Positions 24,868 to 32,772 of a DNA stretch of 32,772 nt are shown here, one piece after another; positions within the stretch are counted from its first letter, which is position 1; every line of letters starts with the position of its first letter. Under the pieces are notes generated by a model that saw only the letters and a list, made by a program, of their open reading frames with translations, made no database searches and had not been told where the DNA came from. The stretch spans positions 1-32,772 of the forward strand of contig JALFNQ010000214.1 in assembly GCA_022773965.1 (NCBI GenBank), written 5' to 3'. Source of the stretch: Lachnospiraceae bacterium. GTDB lineage: Bacteria > Bacillota > Clostridia > Lachnospirales > Lachnospiraceae. The position numbers and the translations under genes were made by a program.

Positions 24868-25863
24868 ATGAAAAAACAAGGATTAATTTTTATTTTGACA
24901 TTGGCACTGACATGCGCCGGAAACCTTTCAACGCTGTCTGTACAGGCAGCAACGGATACACAGACGGAGGCAGCAGCTGACCAAGCCTCAGAAGCGTTTG
25001 CGGTGTCCGGCATCGCAAAGGATGGGAAAGGCGGCATGTATCTGGCAGACCGTGTGCACCATGTGTTGCGTATCCGCACCAAAAACGGGACATATCAGGT
25101 GCTTGCAGGAAAGGCGGACAAGTCCGGATATAAAAACGGGAGTGCCGCATCGGCGCGTTTTAATGCTCCGTGGGATGTGGTTGCCTACCAGGGTGGATGG
25201 CTGATCTCTGACAGCGAAAATCATGCGTTGCGGCTGTACAAAAATGGGAAGATAACAACCATTGCAGGTACAGGCAAGGCCGGATACAAGGATGCCACCG
25301 GGAAAAAAGCAAAATTCAACCGTCCCACCGGAATGGCGGAGGGGAAGAACGGAGAGATCTATCTTGCAGATACCGGAAATCATGTGATCCGAAGGATCGA
25401 TCAGAACGGCAGGGTAACGACCTACGCCGGAGGGAAAGCCGGCTGTGCGGACGGCACCTTGAAAAAGGCGCGTTTTTTGGAGCCCACGGGATTGTATTAC
25501 TATCAGGGAGCTCTGTATGTGGCCGATTCCGGTAACCACCGGATCTGCATGATCAAAAATGGTAAAGTGACCACAGTAGCCGGCAGTGCGAAAGGGATTG
25601 AAGGTTCACAGGATGGAAGTGCATTAAAGGCGCGTCTGTCCAATCCACAGGATATTTTTGTGACGAAACATGCGGTATACATTTCTGATACCGGAAACGG
25701 ATGTGTCAGAAAACTGTCCAAAGGAAAAGTAACAACATTGATAGATGCGTTTTCCATGAATGATGGTCGTACACCGGCAGAGCCTTGCGGACTGACCGTG
25801 CAGGGTGGAAAACTGTATGTAGGAGATATTTTTACAGAAGAATTATTGGAACTGGAATTATAA
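24868..25863 (+). CDS. Secreted NHL-repeat beta-propeller
   Basis: A 331-residue exported protein with a signal peptide (KKQGLIFILTLALTCAGNLS, cleavage near VQA, about residue 29). About five NHL-type blades follow. Repeating motifs are (Y/W)-(L/V)-(A/S)-D-(S/T)-x-N-H, TTIAGTGKAG, ARF-x-x-P-x-(D/G) and IYLADTGNHVIR. Such propellers usually bind proteins or glycans. No catalytic residues or membrane anchor are seen. AGGAG and AGGA sites precede the ATG. It follows the cyclase by 34 bases and precedes the PilZ gene, so it may be the extracellular partner of the CHASE2 sensor or the FecR protein; this is inference from order only. Confidence 0.85.
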   Translation: MKKQGLIFILTLALTCAGNLSTLSVQAATDTQTEAAADQASEAFAVSGIAKDGKGGMYLADRVHHVLRIRTKNGTYQVLAGKADKSGYKNGSAASARFNAPWDVVAYQGGWLISDSENHALRLYKNGKITTIAGTGKAGYKDATGKKAKFNRPTGMAEGKNGEIYLADTGNHVIRRIDQNGRVTTYAGGKAGCADGTLKKARFLEPTGLYYYQGALYVADSGNHRICMIKNGKVTTVAGSAKGIEGSQDGSALKARLSNPQDIFVTKHAVYISDTGNGCVRKLSKGKVTTLIDAFSMNDGRTPAEPCGLTVQGGKLYVGDIFTEELLELEL

Positions 25864-25870
25864 TGAGTGC

Positions 25871-25897
25871 TGATCGTGACCGGTTATGTCACGATCA
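25871..25897. promoter_or_regulatory. Perfect 10-bp inverted repeat before the PilZ gene
   Basis: TGATCGTGAC and GTCACGATCA flank a 7-nt loop, 27 bases before the PilZ start. There is no T-tail, so it is more likely an operator or an RNA hairpin adjusting PilZ expression than a terminator. Confidence 0.5.
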
Positions 25898-25923
25898 AAA
25901 GAGTATTGTTGGGGGAAGGTCAT

Positions 25924-26577
25924 ATGAAAATAGGAGAAATACCGGTGAACGCCACGATCCAGATTCGCGTGATAAAGGGTGAAAAACGGTTTGAATGTAT
26001 AGGCGTTGTGGTAGCCACAAGGGATGACGGACTTTATCTGACACCTATCAAATACGAGGGGCAGATGTTGGATTTTTCCAGTGACAAAATACAGATTCTG
26101 GTGTTTTATGTCAACTCTGACCGACAGGCCTTTGGCTGGAGCGGTTGTCGGATCCGAAAAGATATTTATCAGGGAAAGCTTTGTCATCTTTTGACAACCA
26201 AGCGTGACAGCGTCCGTGTGAACCGCCGTGGAGAACCCCGGATCCGCACAGAGTTGAATGCGGTGTTGCGCATTCTTTCAGATGATAATGAACGGGAGAT
26301 CGTTGTGCGAAACTACAGTGAGAATGGAATTGGATTTGTCTGTGCAAAACCGATTCAGGAGCGTGACTGGAAACCTGTCTCGATCATTTATGAGGACAGG
26401 TTGTATCAGCTGCGCATCGGTTTGCGTGTGAATATCCTGCGGGGCATGGAGCTGCCCAATGGTCTGTATAAATATGGCGGGCACATTATACAGCCGGAGG
26501 AGGCGTGGCTGAGCTATGTCAGAAATAAACTGGAAAAGATCAGACAGAACGAACAGAAGGACGGAGATCTGAAATAA
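25924..26577 (+). CDS. PilZ-domain c-di-GMP-binding protein
   Basis: A cytoplasmic receptor of 217 residues. An N-terminal YcgR-like beta domain (about 1-90) is followed by a PilZ domain (about 95-200). The nucleotide-binding signature is present as RRGEPR (RxxxR) and NYSENGIG (D/NxSxxG). In YcgR-type proteins c-di-GMP binding changes motility or exopolysaccharide output. I start at ATG 25924, where GGGGGAAGG gives a strong ribosome site; the track's start at 25867 is inside the leader hairpin. It closes the signalling block whose HD-GYP protein could degrade the same ligand. Confidence 0.88.
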   Translation: MKIGEIPVNATIQIRVIKGEKRFECIGVVVATRDDGLYLTPIKYEGQMLDFSSDKIQILVFYVNSDRQAFGWSGCRIRKDIYQGKLCHLLTTKRDSVRVNRRGEPRIRTELNAVLRILSDDNEREIVVRNYSENGIGFVCAKPIQERDWKPVSIIYEDRLYQLRIGLRVNILRGMELPNGLYKYGGHIIQPEEAWLSYVRNKLEKIRQNEQKDGDLK

Positions 26578-26592
26578 ATTCTACTGTTGGCA

Positions 26593-26621
26593 TTGACACC
26601 GGCAAGTGGCTGTGGTAGCAT
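26593..26621 (+). promoter_or_regulatory. Promoter of the amino acid ABC operon
   Basis: Consensus TTGACA is 17 bases from TAGCAT (weaker -10), about 50 bases before the binding-protein start. Confidence 0.55.
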
Positions 26622-26669
26622 GTCACCGAGGTAAAGTGTTAGAAAACACATGACAACAGGAGGGAAAAT

Positions 26670-27452
26670 ATGAAAAAGAATAAAGTATTAGCGGCACTTC
26701 TGGTTGCTGTGATGACTGCCAGTGTATTGAGCGGGTGCGGTTCCAAGGAAGATGACAAGACATTTACGGTAGGTTTTGATGCAGAGTATCCGCCTTACGG
26801 CTACATGGATGACAACGGTGATTATACCGGATTTGATCTGGAGCTGGCTGAGAAAGTGTGTGAGATGGAAGGCTGGACACTTGAGAAGAAGCCTATCGAC
26901 TGGAATTCCAAGGATATGGAGCTGGATAGCGGTGCCATCGATTGTATCTGGAACGGTTTTACCGTAGATGGCAGAGAGGATGACTACACATGGTCACAGC
27001 CTTATGTAGATAACAGTCAGGTGATCGTTGTGGCAGAGGATTCCGGTATCAGCACACTGGCTGATCTCGCAGGCAAGACTGTCGGCGTGCAGGCAGCAAG
27101 TGCGGCACTGACACTGCTTCAGGAGGATCAGGCTGAGCTGGCAGCTACCTTTGGCGGTCTGCAGGAGTTTGCTGATTATAATAGTGCTTTCGTAGAGCTG
27201 CAGGCTGGTTCTGTGGATGCGGTTGCGATGGATGTCGGTGTGGCAAATTATCAGATCAAGACCCGCGGTGAGGGATATACTATTTTATCTGAGGTATTAA
27301 ACTCTGAGAAATATGCCGTTGGCTTCAAGAAGGGAAATACCGAGCTCTGTGATATCGTGGATGCCGATCTGACCAAGCTGGCAGAGGACGGAACTATCGA
27401 AAAACTGGCTGAAAAGTACGATATTGCTGATTTGATCTGCATCGGAAAATAA
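26670..27452 (+). CDS. Amino acid ABC transporter substrate-binding lipoprotein
   Basis: A 260-residue extracellular binding protein (SBP family 3) with a lipobox LSGCG (Cys near 23). It has the family signature GFDAEYPPYGYMDDNGDYTGFDLELA followed by the two-lobe fold, including VGVQAASAALTLL and the C-terminal LAEDGTIEKLAEKYD. It captures a polar amino acid and passes it to the permease; the exact ligand (cystine, glutamine, arginine and others) is not clear. AGGAGG precedes the ATG. It is first in a three-gene operon with a 44-base gap to the permease. Confidence 0.94.
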   Translation: MKKNKVLAALLVAVMTASVLSGCGSKEDDKTFTVGFDAEYPPYGYMDDNGDYTGFDLELAEKVCEMEGWTLEKKPIDWNSKDMELDSGAIDCIWNGFTVDGREDDYTWSQPYVDNSQVIVVAEDSGISTLADLAGKTVGVQAASAALTLLQEDQAELAATFGGLQEFADYNSAFVELQAGSVDAVAMDVGVANYQIKTRGEGYTILSEVLNSEKYAVGFKKGNTELCDIVDADLTKLAEDGTIEKLAEKYDIADLICIGK

Positions 27453-27496
27453 TTGAGAGAAAAGGAAGGAGCGACCACGCTCCGGGAGGAATACAT

Positions 27497-28162
27497 ATGT
27501 CTACCGCTATGATTTTTCAGCAGCTGGCGGGAGGAATGCTAAAGTCCATCAGTATTTTCTGTTGGACTTTACTTTTCTCTCTGCCGCTGGGACTTCTGAT
27601 CGCCTTTGGACGCATGTCAAGGGTGAAGATTTTTGGGCGTTTTCGCATTGTAAGAGGTATCACAAAATTGTATATTGATATCATGAGAGGTACGCCCCTT
27701 ATGCTGCAGCTGATGGTCGTTTTTTATGGCCCCTTTTACCTGTGGGGAGCGGATATCGGTGGTTTCCGTTATCCGGCCATCATTATCGCGTTTTCCATCA
27801 ACTATGCGGCATATTTCGCGGAGATTTACCGTTCGGGCATTGAGTCTATGCCAAAGGGACAGTACGAAGCGGCAGAAGTGCTCGGTTACACGAAAGCGCA
27901 GACCTTTGTATTTATCATTCTGCCGCAGGTGATCAAGCGTATATTGCCTGCAGTGACGAATGAGATGGTGACACTCGTCAAGGATACATCCCTCGCCTTT
28001 TCGCTGGCATATATGGAGATGTTTACGATCGCAAAACAGATTGCTGCAAAGGAGACGACCTTTGTGCCCTTCGCAGTGGCAGCTATCTTTTACTTTGTAT
28101 TCAACTGGATCGTGTCAGCCGGAATGACAAAAGTGGAAGAAAAACTCAATTACTACAGATAG
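27497..28162 (+). CDS. Amino acid ABC transporter permease
   Basis: A 221-residue membrane protein of the HisM/GlnP type with five hydrophobic segments. It carries the DIMRGTPLMLQLMVVFYGP stretch, the EIYRSGIES segment and the EAAEVLGYT coupling motif that contacts the ATPase. A GGGAGG site precedes the ATG. It acts as a homodimer with the adjacent ATPase; only one permease gene is present. Confidence 0.95.
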   Translation: MSTAMIFQQLAGGMLKSISIFCWTLLFSLPLGLLIAFGRMSRVKIFGRFRIVRGITKLYIDIMRGTPLMLQLMVVFYGPFYLWGADIGGFRYPAIIIAFSINYAAYFAEIYRSGIESMPKGQYEAAEVLGYTKAQTFVFIILPQVIKRILPAVTNEMVTLVKDTSLAFSLAYMEMFTIAKQIAAKETTFVPFAVAAIFYFVFNWIVSAGMTKVEEKLNYYR

Positions 28163-28174
28163 GAGAGGCATGAA

Positions 28175-28936
28175 ATGGAAATTTTAAGAATGGAACATAT
28201 CAAAAAAAGCTTCGATGGTCTGGACGTATTGAAGGACATTTCGCTGTCTGTCAAGGAGGGCAAAGTGTTAGCGATCATCGGGCCTTCCGGCTCCGGTAAA
28301 TCCACGATCATGCGCTGCGCCGTCATGCTGGAGACGATCGATGGCGGAGAAATTGCATATGTGGGCGGAAAAGCTGCGTGGACCGATGAATCCGGGGACG
28401 TACATTATGCAGACAATGCTGCGCTAAAAGAGATACGGCGTGATTATGGTATGGTATTTCAGAATTTTCAGCTGTTTCCGCATTATTCCGTTTTGAAAAA
28501 TGTGATGGATGCACCGATCCGGGTGCAAAAACGCGAACGGACAGAGGTGGAAAAAGAAGCCAGGGAGCTTTTAGAAAAGATGGGACTTGCCGATAAGGCA
28601 GATGCCTATCCGTATCAGCTTTCCGGTGGTCAGCAGCAGCGCGTATCCATCGCCCGGGCGTTGGCGATGAATCCTAAGATTTTGTTTTTTGATGAGCCCA
28701 CATCAGCGCTGGATCCGGAGCTGACCGGAGACATTTTGCGCGTGATCAAAGATCTGGCAGCGGAGCATATGACGATGGTCATTGTCACCCATGAGATGAA
28801 CTTTGCAAAGAATGTGGCGGATCACATCATCTTTATGGAACACGGTGTGATCGTCTCAGAGGGAACACCGGAGGAAGTATTTGACGCCGGAAATACGAGA
28901 TTGCAGGAATTCCTTGGAAGATATGAGGCAGATTAA
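28175..28936 (+). CDS. Amino acid ABC transporter ATP-binding protein
   Basis: The cytoplasmic ATPase of the importer, 253 residues. It has Walker A GPSGSGKST, Q-loop VFQNFQLFPH, signature LSGGQQQR, Walker B ILFFDEPTSALD and the H-loop VTHEMNFA. A segment of about 20 residues between Walker A and the Q-loop (KAAWTDESGDVHYAD) is longer than in GlnQ-type proteins; this is common in Clostridia. It is 12 bases after the permease and ends before a bidirectional terminator. Confidence 0.96.
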   Translation: MEILRMEHIKKSFDGLDVLKDISLSVKEGKVLAIIGPSGSGKSTIMRCAVMLETIDGGEIAYVGGKAAWTDESGDVHYADNAALKEIRRDYGMVFQNFQLFPHYSVLKNVMDAPIRVQKRERTEVEKEARELLEKMGLADKADAYPYQLSGGQQQRVSIARALAMNPKILFFDEPTSALDPELTGDILRVIKDLAAEHMTMVIVTHEMNFAKNVADHIIFMEHGVIVSEGTPEEVFDAGNTRLQEFLGRYEAD

Positions 28937-28966
28937 GAAAAAGATGGTATCTGCGAAGATACAAAG

Positions 28967-29030
28967 AAAAAGGACGGTTGTTCGCCGAATCTCATGTTGA
29001 TCGTGAGACTGGCTGGCTGCCGTCCTTTTT
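28967..29030. terminator. Nested bidirectional terminator after the ABC operon
   Basis: AAAAAGGACGG pairs with CCGTCCTTTTT, with an inner TCTCA/TGAGA stem. It is shared by the ABC operon (+) and the TSCPD gene (-). The 88 bases to 29119 hold no further gene. Confidence 0.85.
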
Positions 29031-29118
29031 GATGCTGCAGGGATGCCAACCCGCAAATATGAAGTATATGCTTCACATCCAGATTGGGAGCGAAATAGTT
29101 GCGTGAGACGCTTTTTCC

Positions 29119-29376
29119 TTATTTCTGGCTTGCTTCAAGTGCAGCGCGGCACGCCTTGGCGAGCTGGTCGCCGCAGGATGTATTTTTAAAGCCGCAGCGG
29201 ATACCGCCGATCTTCTGTTCTACTTCAGCGACAGTCAGTCCCTCCACCAGTGCAGGGATCGCTTTCAGATTGCCGTCGCAGCCGCCGGTAAATTTTACAT
29301 TGTGTACCACATCTCCATCCAGATCCAGCTGAATCTGCGAAGAGCAGGTGCCGCTTGTTTTATATGTGTAGCTCAT
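29119..29376 (-). CDS. TSCPD-domain protein (TIGR03905-type)
   Basis: A small cytoplasmic protein of 85 residues, Cys-rich: TSGTCSSQIQLDLDG, VKFTGGCDGNL, IRCGFKNTSCGDQLA. This is the TSCPD/TIGR03905 family seen in many Clostridia; the domain also forms part of some B12-dependent ribonucleotide reductases and may bind metal. Its function alone is not known. AAAGGAGG precedes the ATG and a good promoter lies at 29425-29453. It is monocistronic. Confidence 0.9.
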   Translation of the reverse strand: MSYTYKTSGTCSSQIQLDLDGDVVHNVKFTGGCDGNLKAIPALVEGLTVAEVEQKIGGIRCGFKNTSCGDQLAKACRAALEASQK

Positions 29377-29424
29377 TGTGTGTCCTCCTTTTATTGTGTA
29401 TCGGTGTTGTTCTAAACGTTGGTT

Positions 29425-29453
29425 ATTGTAACACGCGCAAAGGGATTATTCAA
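29425..29453 (-). promoter_or_regulatory. Promoter of the TSCPD gene
   Basis: On the minus strand, TTGAAT-N17-TACAAT, about 50 bases upstream of the start. It is divergent from the secA control region. Confidence 0.7.
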
Positions 29454-29463
29454 GGGGCCTATC

Positions 29464-29491
29464 TTTACAAAACGTTTACAAAAGGTTCACA
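29464..29491 (+). promoter_or_regulatory. 11-bp-period TTHACA repeats upstream of secA
   Basis: TTTACA (29464), TTTACA (29475) and TTCACA (29486), each separated by five bases, resemble the PHO-box arrangement of OmpR-family regulators. The middle copy is also a possible -35. Confidence 0.5.
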
Positions 29492-29530
29492 GGACTTATA
29501 CTTGTGAAATGCGCGCAATCGTGTTAATAT
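29475..29530 (+). promoter_or_regulatory. Two overlapping secA promoters
   Basis: P1 is TTTACA (29475-29480)-N16-TATACT (29497-29502). P2 is TTGTGA (29502-29507)-N17-TAATAT (29525-29530). A TTCACA-N11-TGTGAA dyad spans them. Both lie about 120-150 bases before the start codon. Confidence 0.5.
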
Positions 29531-29543
29531 AAAACAGATAATG

Positions 29544-29580
29544 GTTATTGATCACATCTACAATGCGAGTGAACAATAAC
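29544..29580 (+). promoter_or_regulatory. Hairpin in the secA leader
   Basis: GTTATTG-A-TCAC pairs with GTGA-A-CAATAAC (11 pairs, one A-A mismatch, 13-nt loop). It is about 75 bases before the ATG with no T-tail. It may control secA translation or mRNA stability. Confidence 0.45.
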
Positions 29581-29653
29581 AGATCATGTGTATCATAGAT
29601 GCATATCTAAAAAGGTATGAAACATTACCGGACATAGTTAGGAGTATTTTTAT

Positions 29654-32224
29654 ATGAACCTGATAGAAAAAATGTTTGGAACCCATAGTGAGCGTGAGAT
29701 CAAGCGTATTCTGCCGCTGGTAGACAAGATTGAGGCACTGCGTCCCCAGATGCAGGCATTAACCGATGAGCAGATGGCAGAAAAGACGAAGGAATTTAAG
29801 GAGCGTCTGGCAAACGGTGAGACGCTGGATGATCTTTTAGTAGAGGCATATGCGCTTGTCCGTGAGGCAGCTGTCCGTGTGCTGGGCATGGAGCATTACC
29901 GTGTGCAGCTTTTGGGAGGTATTGTACTTCATCAGGGCCGTATTGCTGAGATGCGTACCGGTGAAGGAAAAACGCTGGTAGCAACGCTGCCCGCATACCT
30001 GAATGCCCTGGAGGGCAAGGGTGTCCACATCGTTACCGTGAATGATTATCTGGCAAAGCGTGACGCGGACGAGATGGGAAAGATCCATGAGTTTCTGGGC
30101 TTAAAGGTCGGCTGTGTATTGAACAGCATGGACAATGATGAGCGCCGCGAGATGTATAATTGTGATATTACTTATGTGACGAACAACGAGCTTGGCTTTG
30201 ATTATCTGCGTGACAACATGGTCATCTACAAGGAACAGCTGGTACAGCGCGGTCTGCACTATGTCATCATTGATGAGGTAGACTCAGTTCTCATCGATGA
30301 GGCGCGTACACCGCTGATCATTTCCGGACAGAGCGGCAAGTCTACCAGGCTGTATGAGGCCTGCGACATATTGGCACGTCAGATGCAGCGCGGTGAGGCC
30401 AGCGGCGAGTTTAACAAGATGGATGCCATCATGGGCGTGGAGATCGAGGAGACCGGAGACTTTATCGTCAATGAGAAGGACAAGGTGATCAACCTGACTG
30501 CGCAGGGCGTGGAGAAGGTCGAGAATTTCTTCAAGATTGAAAACCTGGCAGATGCAGAGAATCTGGAGATCCAGCATAATATCATTCTGGCGCTGCGCGC
30601 CCACAACCTGATGTTCCGTGACAAAGATTACGTAGTAAAAGATGATGAGGTACTGATCGTCGATGAGTTTACCGGACGTATCATGCCCGGACGTCGTTAT
30701 TCTGACGGTCTGCATCAGGCGATCGAGGCAAAGGAGCATGTAAAGGTAAAACGCGAGAGCCGCACTCTTGCAACGATCACCTTCCAGAATTTCTTTAATA
30801 AATTTGACAAAAAAGCCGGTATGACCGGTACTGCACTCACAGAGGAGAAGGAGTTCCGTGATATTTACGGCATGGACGTTGTGGAGATTCCCACAAACCG
30901 CCCGGTGATCCGTGTCGACCATCAGGATGCTGTATATAAGACAAAAAAAGAAAAATTCCATGCAGTTGTTGAGGATGTAAAGGCTTCCCATGCAAAAGGA
31001 CAGCCGGTGCTTGTCGGTACGATCACCATTGAGACCTCGGAGCTTTTGTCAAAGATGCTGAGTCGTGAGGGCATCAAGCATCAGGTATTGAATGCAAAGT
31101 TCCATGAGATGGAGGCTGAGATCGTATCTCATGCCGGAGAGCATGGAACAGTTACGATTGCTACCAACATGGCAGGTCGTGGTACCGATATCAAGCTGGA
31201 TGAGGAAGCGGTTGCAGCCGGTGGATTAAAGATCATCGGTACAGAGCGTCATGAGTCACGCCGTATCGATAATCAGCTGCGCGGTCGTTCTGGACGTCAG
31301 GGGGATCCCGGTGAATCCAAGTTCTACATTTCGCTGGAGGATGATCTGATGCGCCTGTTCGGTTCCGAGAAGCTCATGAGTATGTTCAATGCGCTGGGCG
31401 TTCCCGAGGGTGAGGAGATCCAGCATAAGATGCTCACAAACGCCATTGAAAAGGCTCAGATGAAGATCGAGAGCAACAACTTCGGTATCCGTAAAAACTT
31501 ACTGGATTACGACCAGGTCAACAACGATCAGAGAGAGATCATTTACGAGGAGCGAGCTCGCGTACTGAACGGCGAGAGCATGCGCGATTCCATCTACAAG
31601 ATGATGACAGATTTTGTGGAGAATGCGGTGGATACTTGTATTTCGGACGATCTGCCCCAGGAGGAGTGGGATGTGAATGAGCTGAACCAGATCATGATCC
31701 CGGTGATTCCGATGGAGCCTGTGACACCCGATGAGGTAAAAGGTTACAAGAACACGAAGGAGTTAAAGCACACCTTAAAAGAGCGCGCAGTCAAGCTGTA
31801 TGAGGCAAAAGAGGCAGAGTTCCCGGAGCCGGAAGCAGTGCGCGAGCTGGAGCGTGTCGTACTGCTAAAGACCATCGACCGCAAGTGGATGGCACATATC
31901 GACGATATGGATCAGCTCCGTCAGGGCATCGGTTTACAGTCCTTTGCACAGCGCGATCCGCTGGTTGAGTACAAGCTGGCAGGCTTTGAAATGTTTGATG
32001 CCATGACAGCAGCGATTGCAGAGGATACACTGCGCCTGCTGTTCCACGTGAAGGTAGAGCAGAAGGTAGAGCGTGAGCAGGTGGCAAAGGTGACCGGTAC
32101 CAACAAGGATGAATCACTGGCTGCTGCACCGAAAAAACGTGAGACAAAGAAAGTATATCCGAATGACCCCTGCCCTTGCGGAAGCGGCAAGAAATATAAG
32201 CAGTGCTGTGGCCGGCTGGGCTAA
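29654..32224 (+). CDS. secA: Preprotein translocase ATPase SecA
   Basis: The motor of the Sec pathway: it binds preproteins and pushes them through SecYEG using ATP. The protein has 856 residues. Walker A is MRTGEGKTL near residue 100 and Walker B is IDEVDS near 207. The helicase motifs include [13 protein letters not shown] and an RGRSGRQGD arginine finger. A preprotein-binding domain, helical scaffold and wing lie between these and the C-terminal SEC-C zinc tail ([16 protein letters not shown], ~835-853). AGGAG is 9 bases before the ATG. It looks like housekeeping SecA1, since the zinc tail is usually lacking in SecA2. Confidence 0.97.
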   Translation: MNLIEKMFGTHSEREIKRILPLVDKIEALRPQMQALTDEQMAEKTKEFKERLANGETLDDLLVEAYALVREAAVRVLGMEHYRVQLLGGIVLHQGRIAEMRTGEGKTLVATLPAYLNALEGKGVHIVTVNDYLAKRDADEMGKIHEFLGLKVGCVLNSMDNDERREMYNCDITYVTNNELGFDYLRDNMVIYKEQLVQRGLHYVIIDEVDSVLIDEARTPLIISGQSGKSTRLYEACDILARQMQRGEASGEFNKMDAIMGVEIEETGDFIVNEKDKVINLTAQGVEKVENFFKIENLADAENLEIQHNIILALRAHNLMFRDKDYVVKDDEVLIVDEFTGRIMPGRRYSDGLHQAIEAKEHVKVKRESRTLATITFQNFFNKFDKKAGMTGTALTEEKEFRDIYGMDVVEIPTNRPVIRVDHQDAVYKTKKEKFHAVVEDVKASHAKGQPVLVGTITIETSELLSKMLSREGIKHQVLNAKFHEMEAEIVSHAGEHGTVTIATNMAGRGTDIKLDEEAVAAGGLKIIGTERHESRRIDNQLRGRSGRQGDPGESKFYISLEDDLMRLFGSEKLMSMFNALGVPEGEEIQHKMLTNAIEKAQMKIESNNFGIRKNLLDYDQVNNDQREIIYEERARVLNGESMRDSIYKMMTDFVENAVDTCISDDLPQEEWDVNELNQIMIPVIPMEPVTPDEVKGYKNTKELKHTLKERAVKLYEAKEAEFPEPEAVRELERVVLLKTIDRKWMAHIDDMDQLRQGIGLQSFAQRDPLVEYKLAGFEMFDAMTAAIAEDTLRLLFHVKVEQKVEREQVAKVTGTNKDESLAAAPKKRETKKVYPNDPCPCGSGKKYKQCCGRLG

Positions 32225-32265
32225 GATCGTGTTTGGTTGAACCGGATATGATTTATGGAGATAAG

Positions 32266-32772
32266 ATGATGAGAAAGCGATGGTTGCGGCAGATAATTTT
32301 TTTCGCGGTGCTCGTTTGCGTGCTTTTTGCGGCATGTCTGCCGGCGTTTGCAGCAACTGCATACGATGAAACAGACATTCGCCAGATCATGGAGCAGGCA
32401 TTTGCCAATGGTGATCCGGAAGTAGAGATTACGATTGACCGGACATTTTCGGTGAATCAGAATCAGGCAAAACAGGAGGCGGACGCGTATGCCCGTGAGT
32501 TGATCGTATTTTTGGAGGAAGCTGCCTTAAAAAACGGCAGGCTGATGAACGGCACTTCCTATACCATGGTGATCGCCGGGACACATACGGTCACTTACAA
32601 ATTTGATATTTCTCCGCAGTTTACAAAAAAGGTGACGGTGCTCACCTCAGAAAAATCTGCATATAAGCATGCGCTGAAAGCATTGAAAAAACGTGATTAC
32701 GTCACCTGCTTTTACGCAGAAGACGCCATGTACTATGATACCTTTGTGCTGGCATTGCAGCACCATCCGGAG
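32266..32772 (+). CDS. Secreted protein, N-terminal part, cut by window edge
   Basis: This frame is absent from the ORF track because it runs off the end; 169 codons are visible. GGAG lies five to eight bases before a double ATG (32266/32269). A signal peptide (MRKRWLRQ, hydrophobic core, cleavage near AFAATA, ~30) is followed by a soluble domain with charged and aromatic residues, including TYKFDISPQFTKKV and RDYVTCFYAEDAMYYDTFVL. I do not recognise it with confidence; a transglutaminase-like domain downstream is possible. It starts 41 bases after secA and may be co-transcribed. Confidence 0.7.
   Translation, partial: MMRKRWLRQIIFFAVLVCVLFAACLPAFAATAYDETDIRQIMEQAFANGDPEVEITIDRTFSVNQNQAKQEADAYARELIVFLEEAALKNGRLMNGTSYTMVIAGTHTVTYKFDISPQFTKKVTVLTSEKSAYKHALKALKKRDYVTCFYAEDAMYYDTFVLALQHHPE

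Noticed and set aside
24327-25082. 251-codon minus-strand ORF across the cyclase and NHL genes
   Set aside because: Shadow of two clear genes; composition unlike any family.
30284-30991. 235-codon minus-strand ORF in secA
   Set aside because: Lies wholly opposite conserved SecA motifs.
1-32772. CRISPR arrays, tRNA or rRNA genes, prophage or IS genes
   Set aside because: No regularly spaced repeats, cloverleaf-like sequences, transposase or phage motifs were noticed on either strand.

Overview
The window looks like a chromosomal segment of an endospore-forming Lachnospiraceae-type Clostridium (low to moderate GC, strong AGGAGG-type ribosome binding sites). The assignment rests on gene content: a SipL-like spore morphogenesis protein next to veg, long-form HPF, SEC-C-tailed SecA, a Map with an N-terminal SEC-C motif, a TIGR03905-type TSCPD protein and an RRNPP-like regulator. 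No rRNA, tRNA, CRISPR array, insertion sequence or prophage gene was seen.

Layout. (1) 1-1323: 3' part of a sodium:solute symporter, closed by a bidirectional terminator. (2) 1417-2676, minus strand: a small XRE regulator and an SDR resembling the EF-P 5-aminopentanone reductase YmfI. (3) 2871-4497: hpf, then an XRE regulator with a TPR-like C-terminus. (4) 4630-7169: a possible 23-codon ORF, then ddl and murF, overlapping at ATGA and making and attaching the D-Ala-D-Ala of peptidoglycan. (5) 7289-10675: plsC on the minus strand, then a PrcB-like lipoprotein, veg and sipL. (6) 10801-13771: a secreted coiled-coil NlpC/P60 hydrolase, a SurA-like lipoprotein and map. (7) 13768-14763, minus strand: a DUF421 membrane protein and an unknown 90-residue protein.

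(8) 15054-26577 is the most distinctive block. In order it holds an MBL-fold hydrolase, a GAF/HD-GYP protein, an 1865-residue secreted FecR-domain protein with four large repeats, a CHASE2 class III nucleotide cyclase, a secreted NHL beta-propeller and a PilZ protein. The first three genes are chained by ATGA overlaps and the rest lie close together. I read it as a candidate envelope-sensing module that joins a cAMP-type cyclase with c-di-GMP turnover and binding. (9) 26670-28936: a polar amino acid ABC importer (binding protein, permease, ATPase). (10) 29119-29376, minus strand: the TSCPD protein. (11) 29654 to the end: secA and the start of a secreted protein cut by the window edge.

The non-coding DNA is also informative. 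A terminator hairpin contains the sipL ribosome binding site, with a possible sigma-E-like promoter across it. Two leaders, before veg and before the P60 gene, share a 17-nt element that reads as the start of a short peptide M(N/D)FCI(K/R). Three TTHACA hexamers at 11-bp period lie at the secA promoter. Several promoters carry perfect dyads. All functional calls come from reading the sequence; no database search was run.
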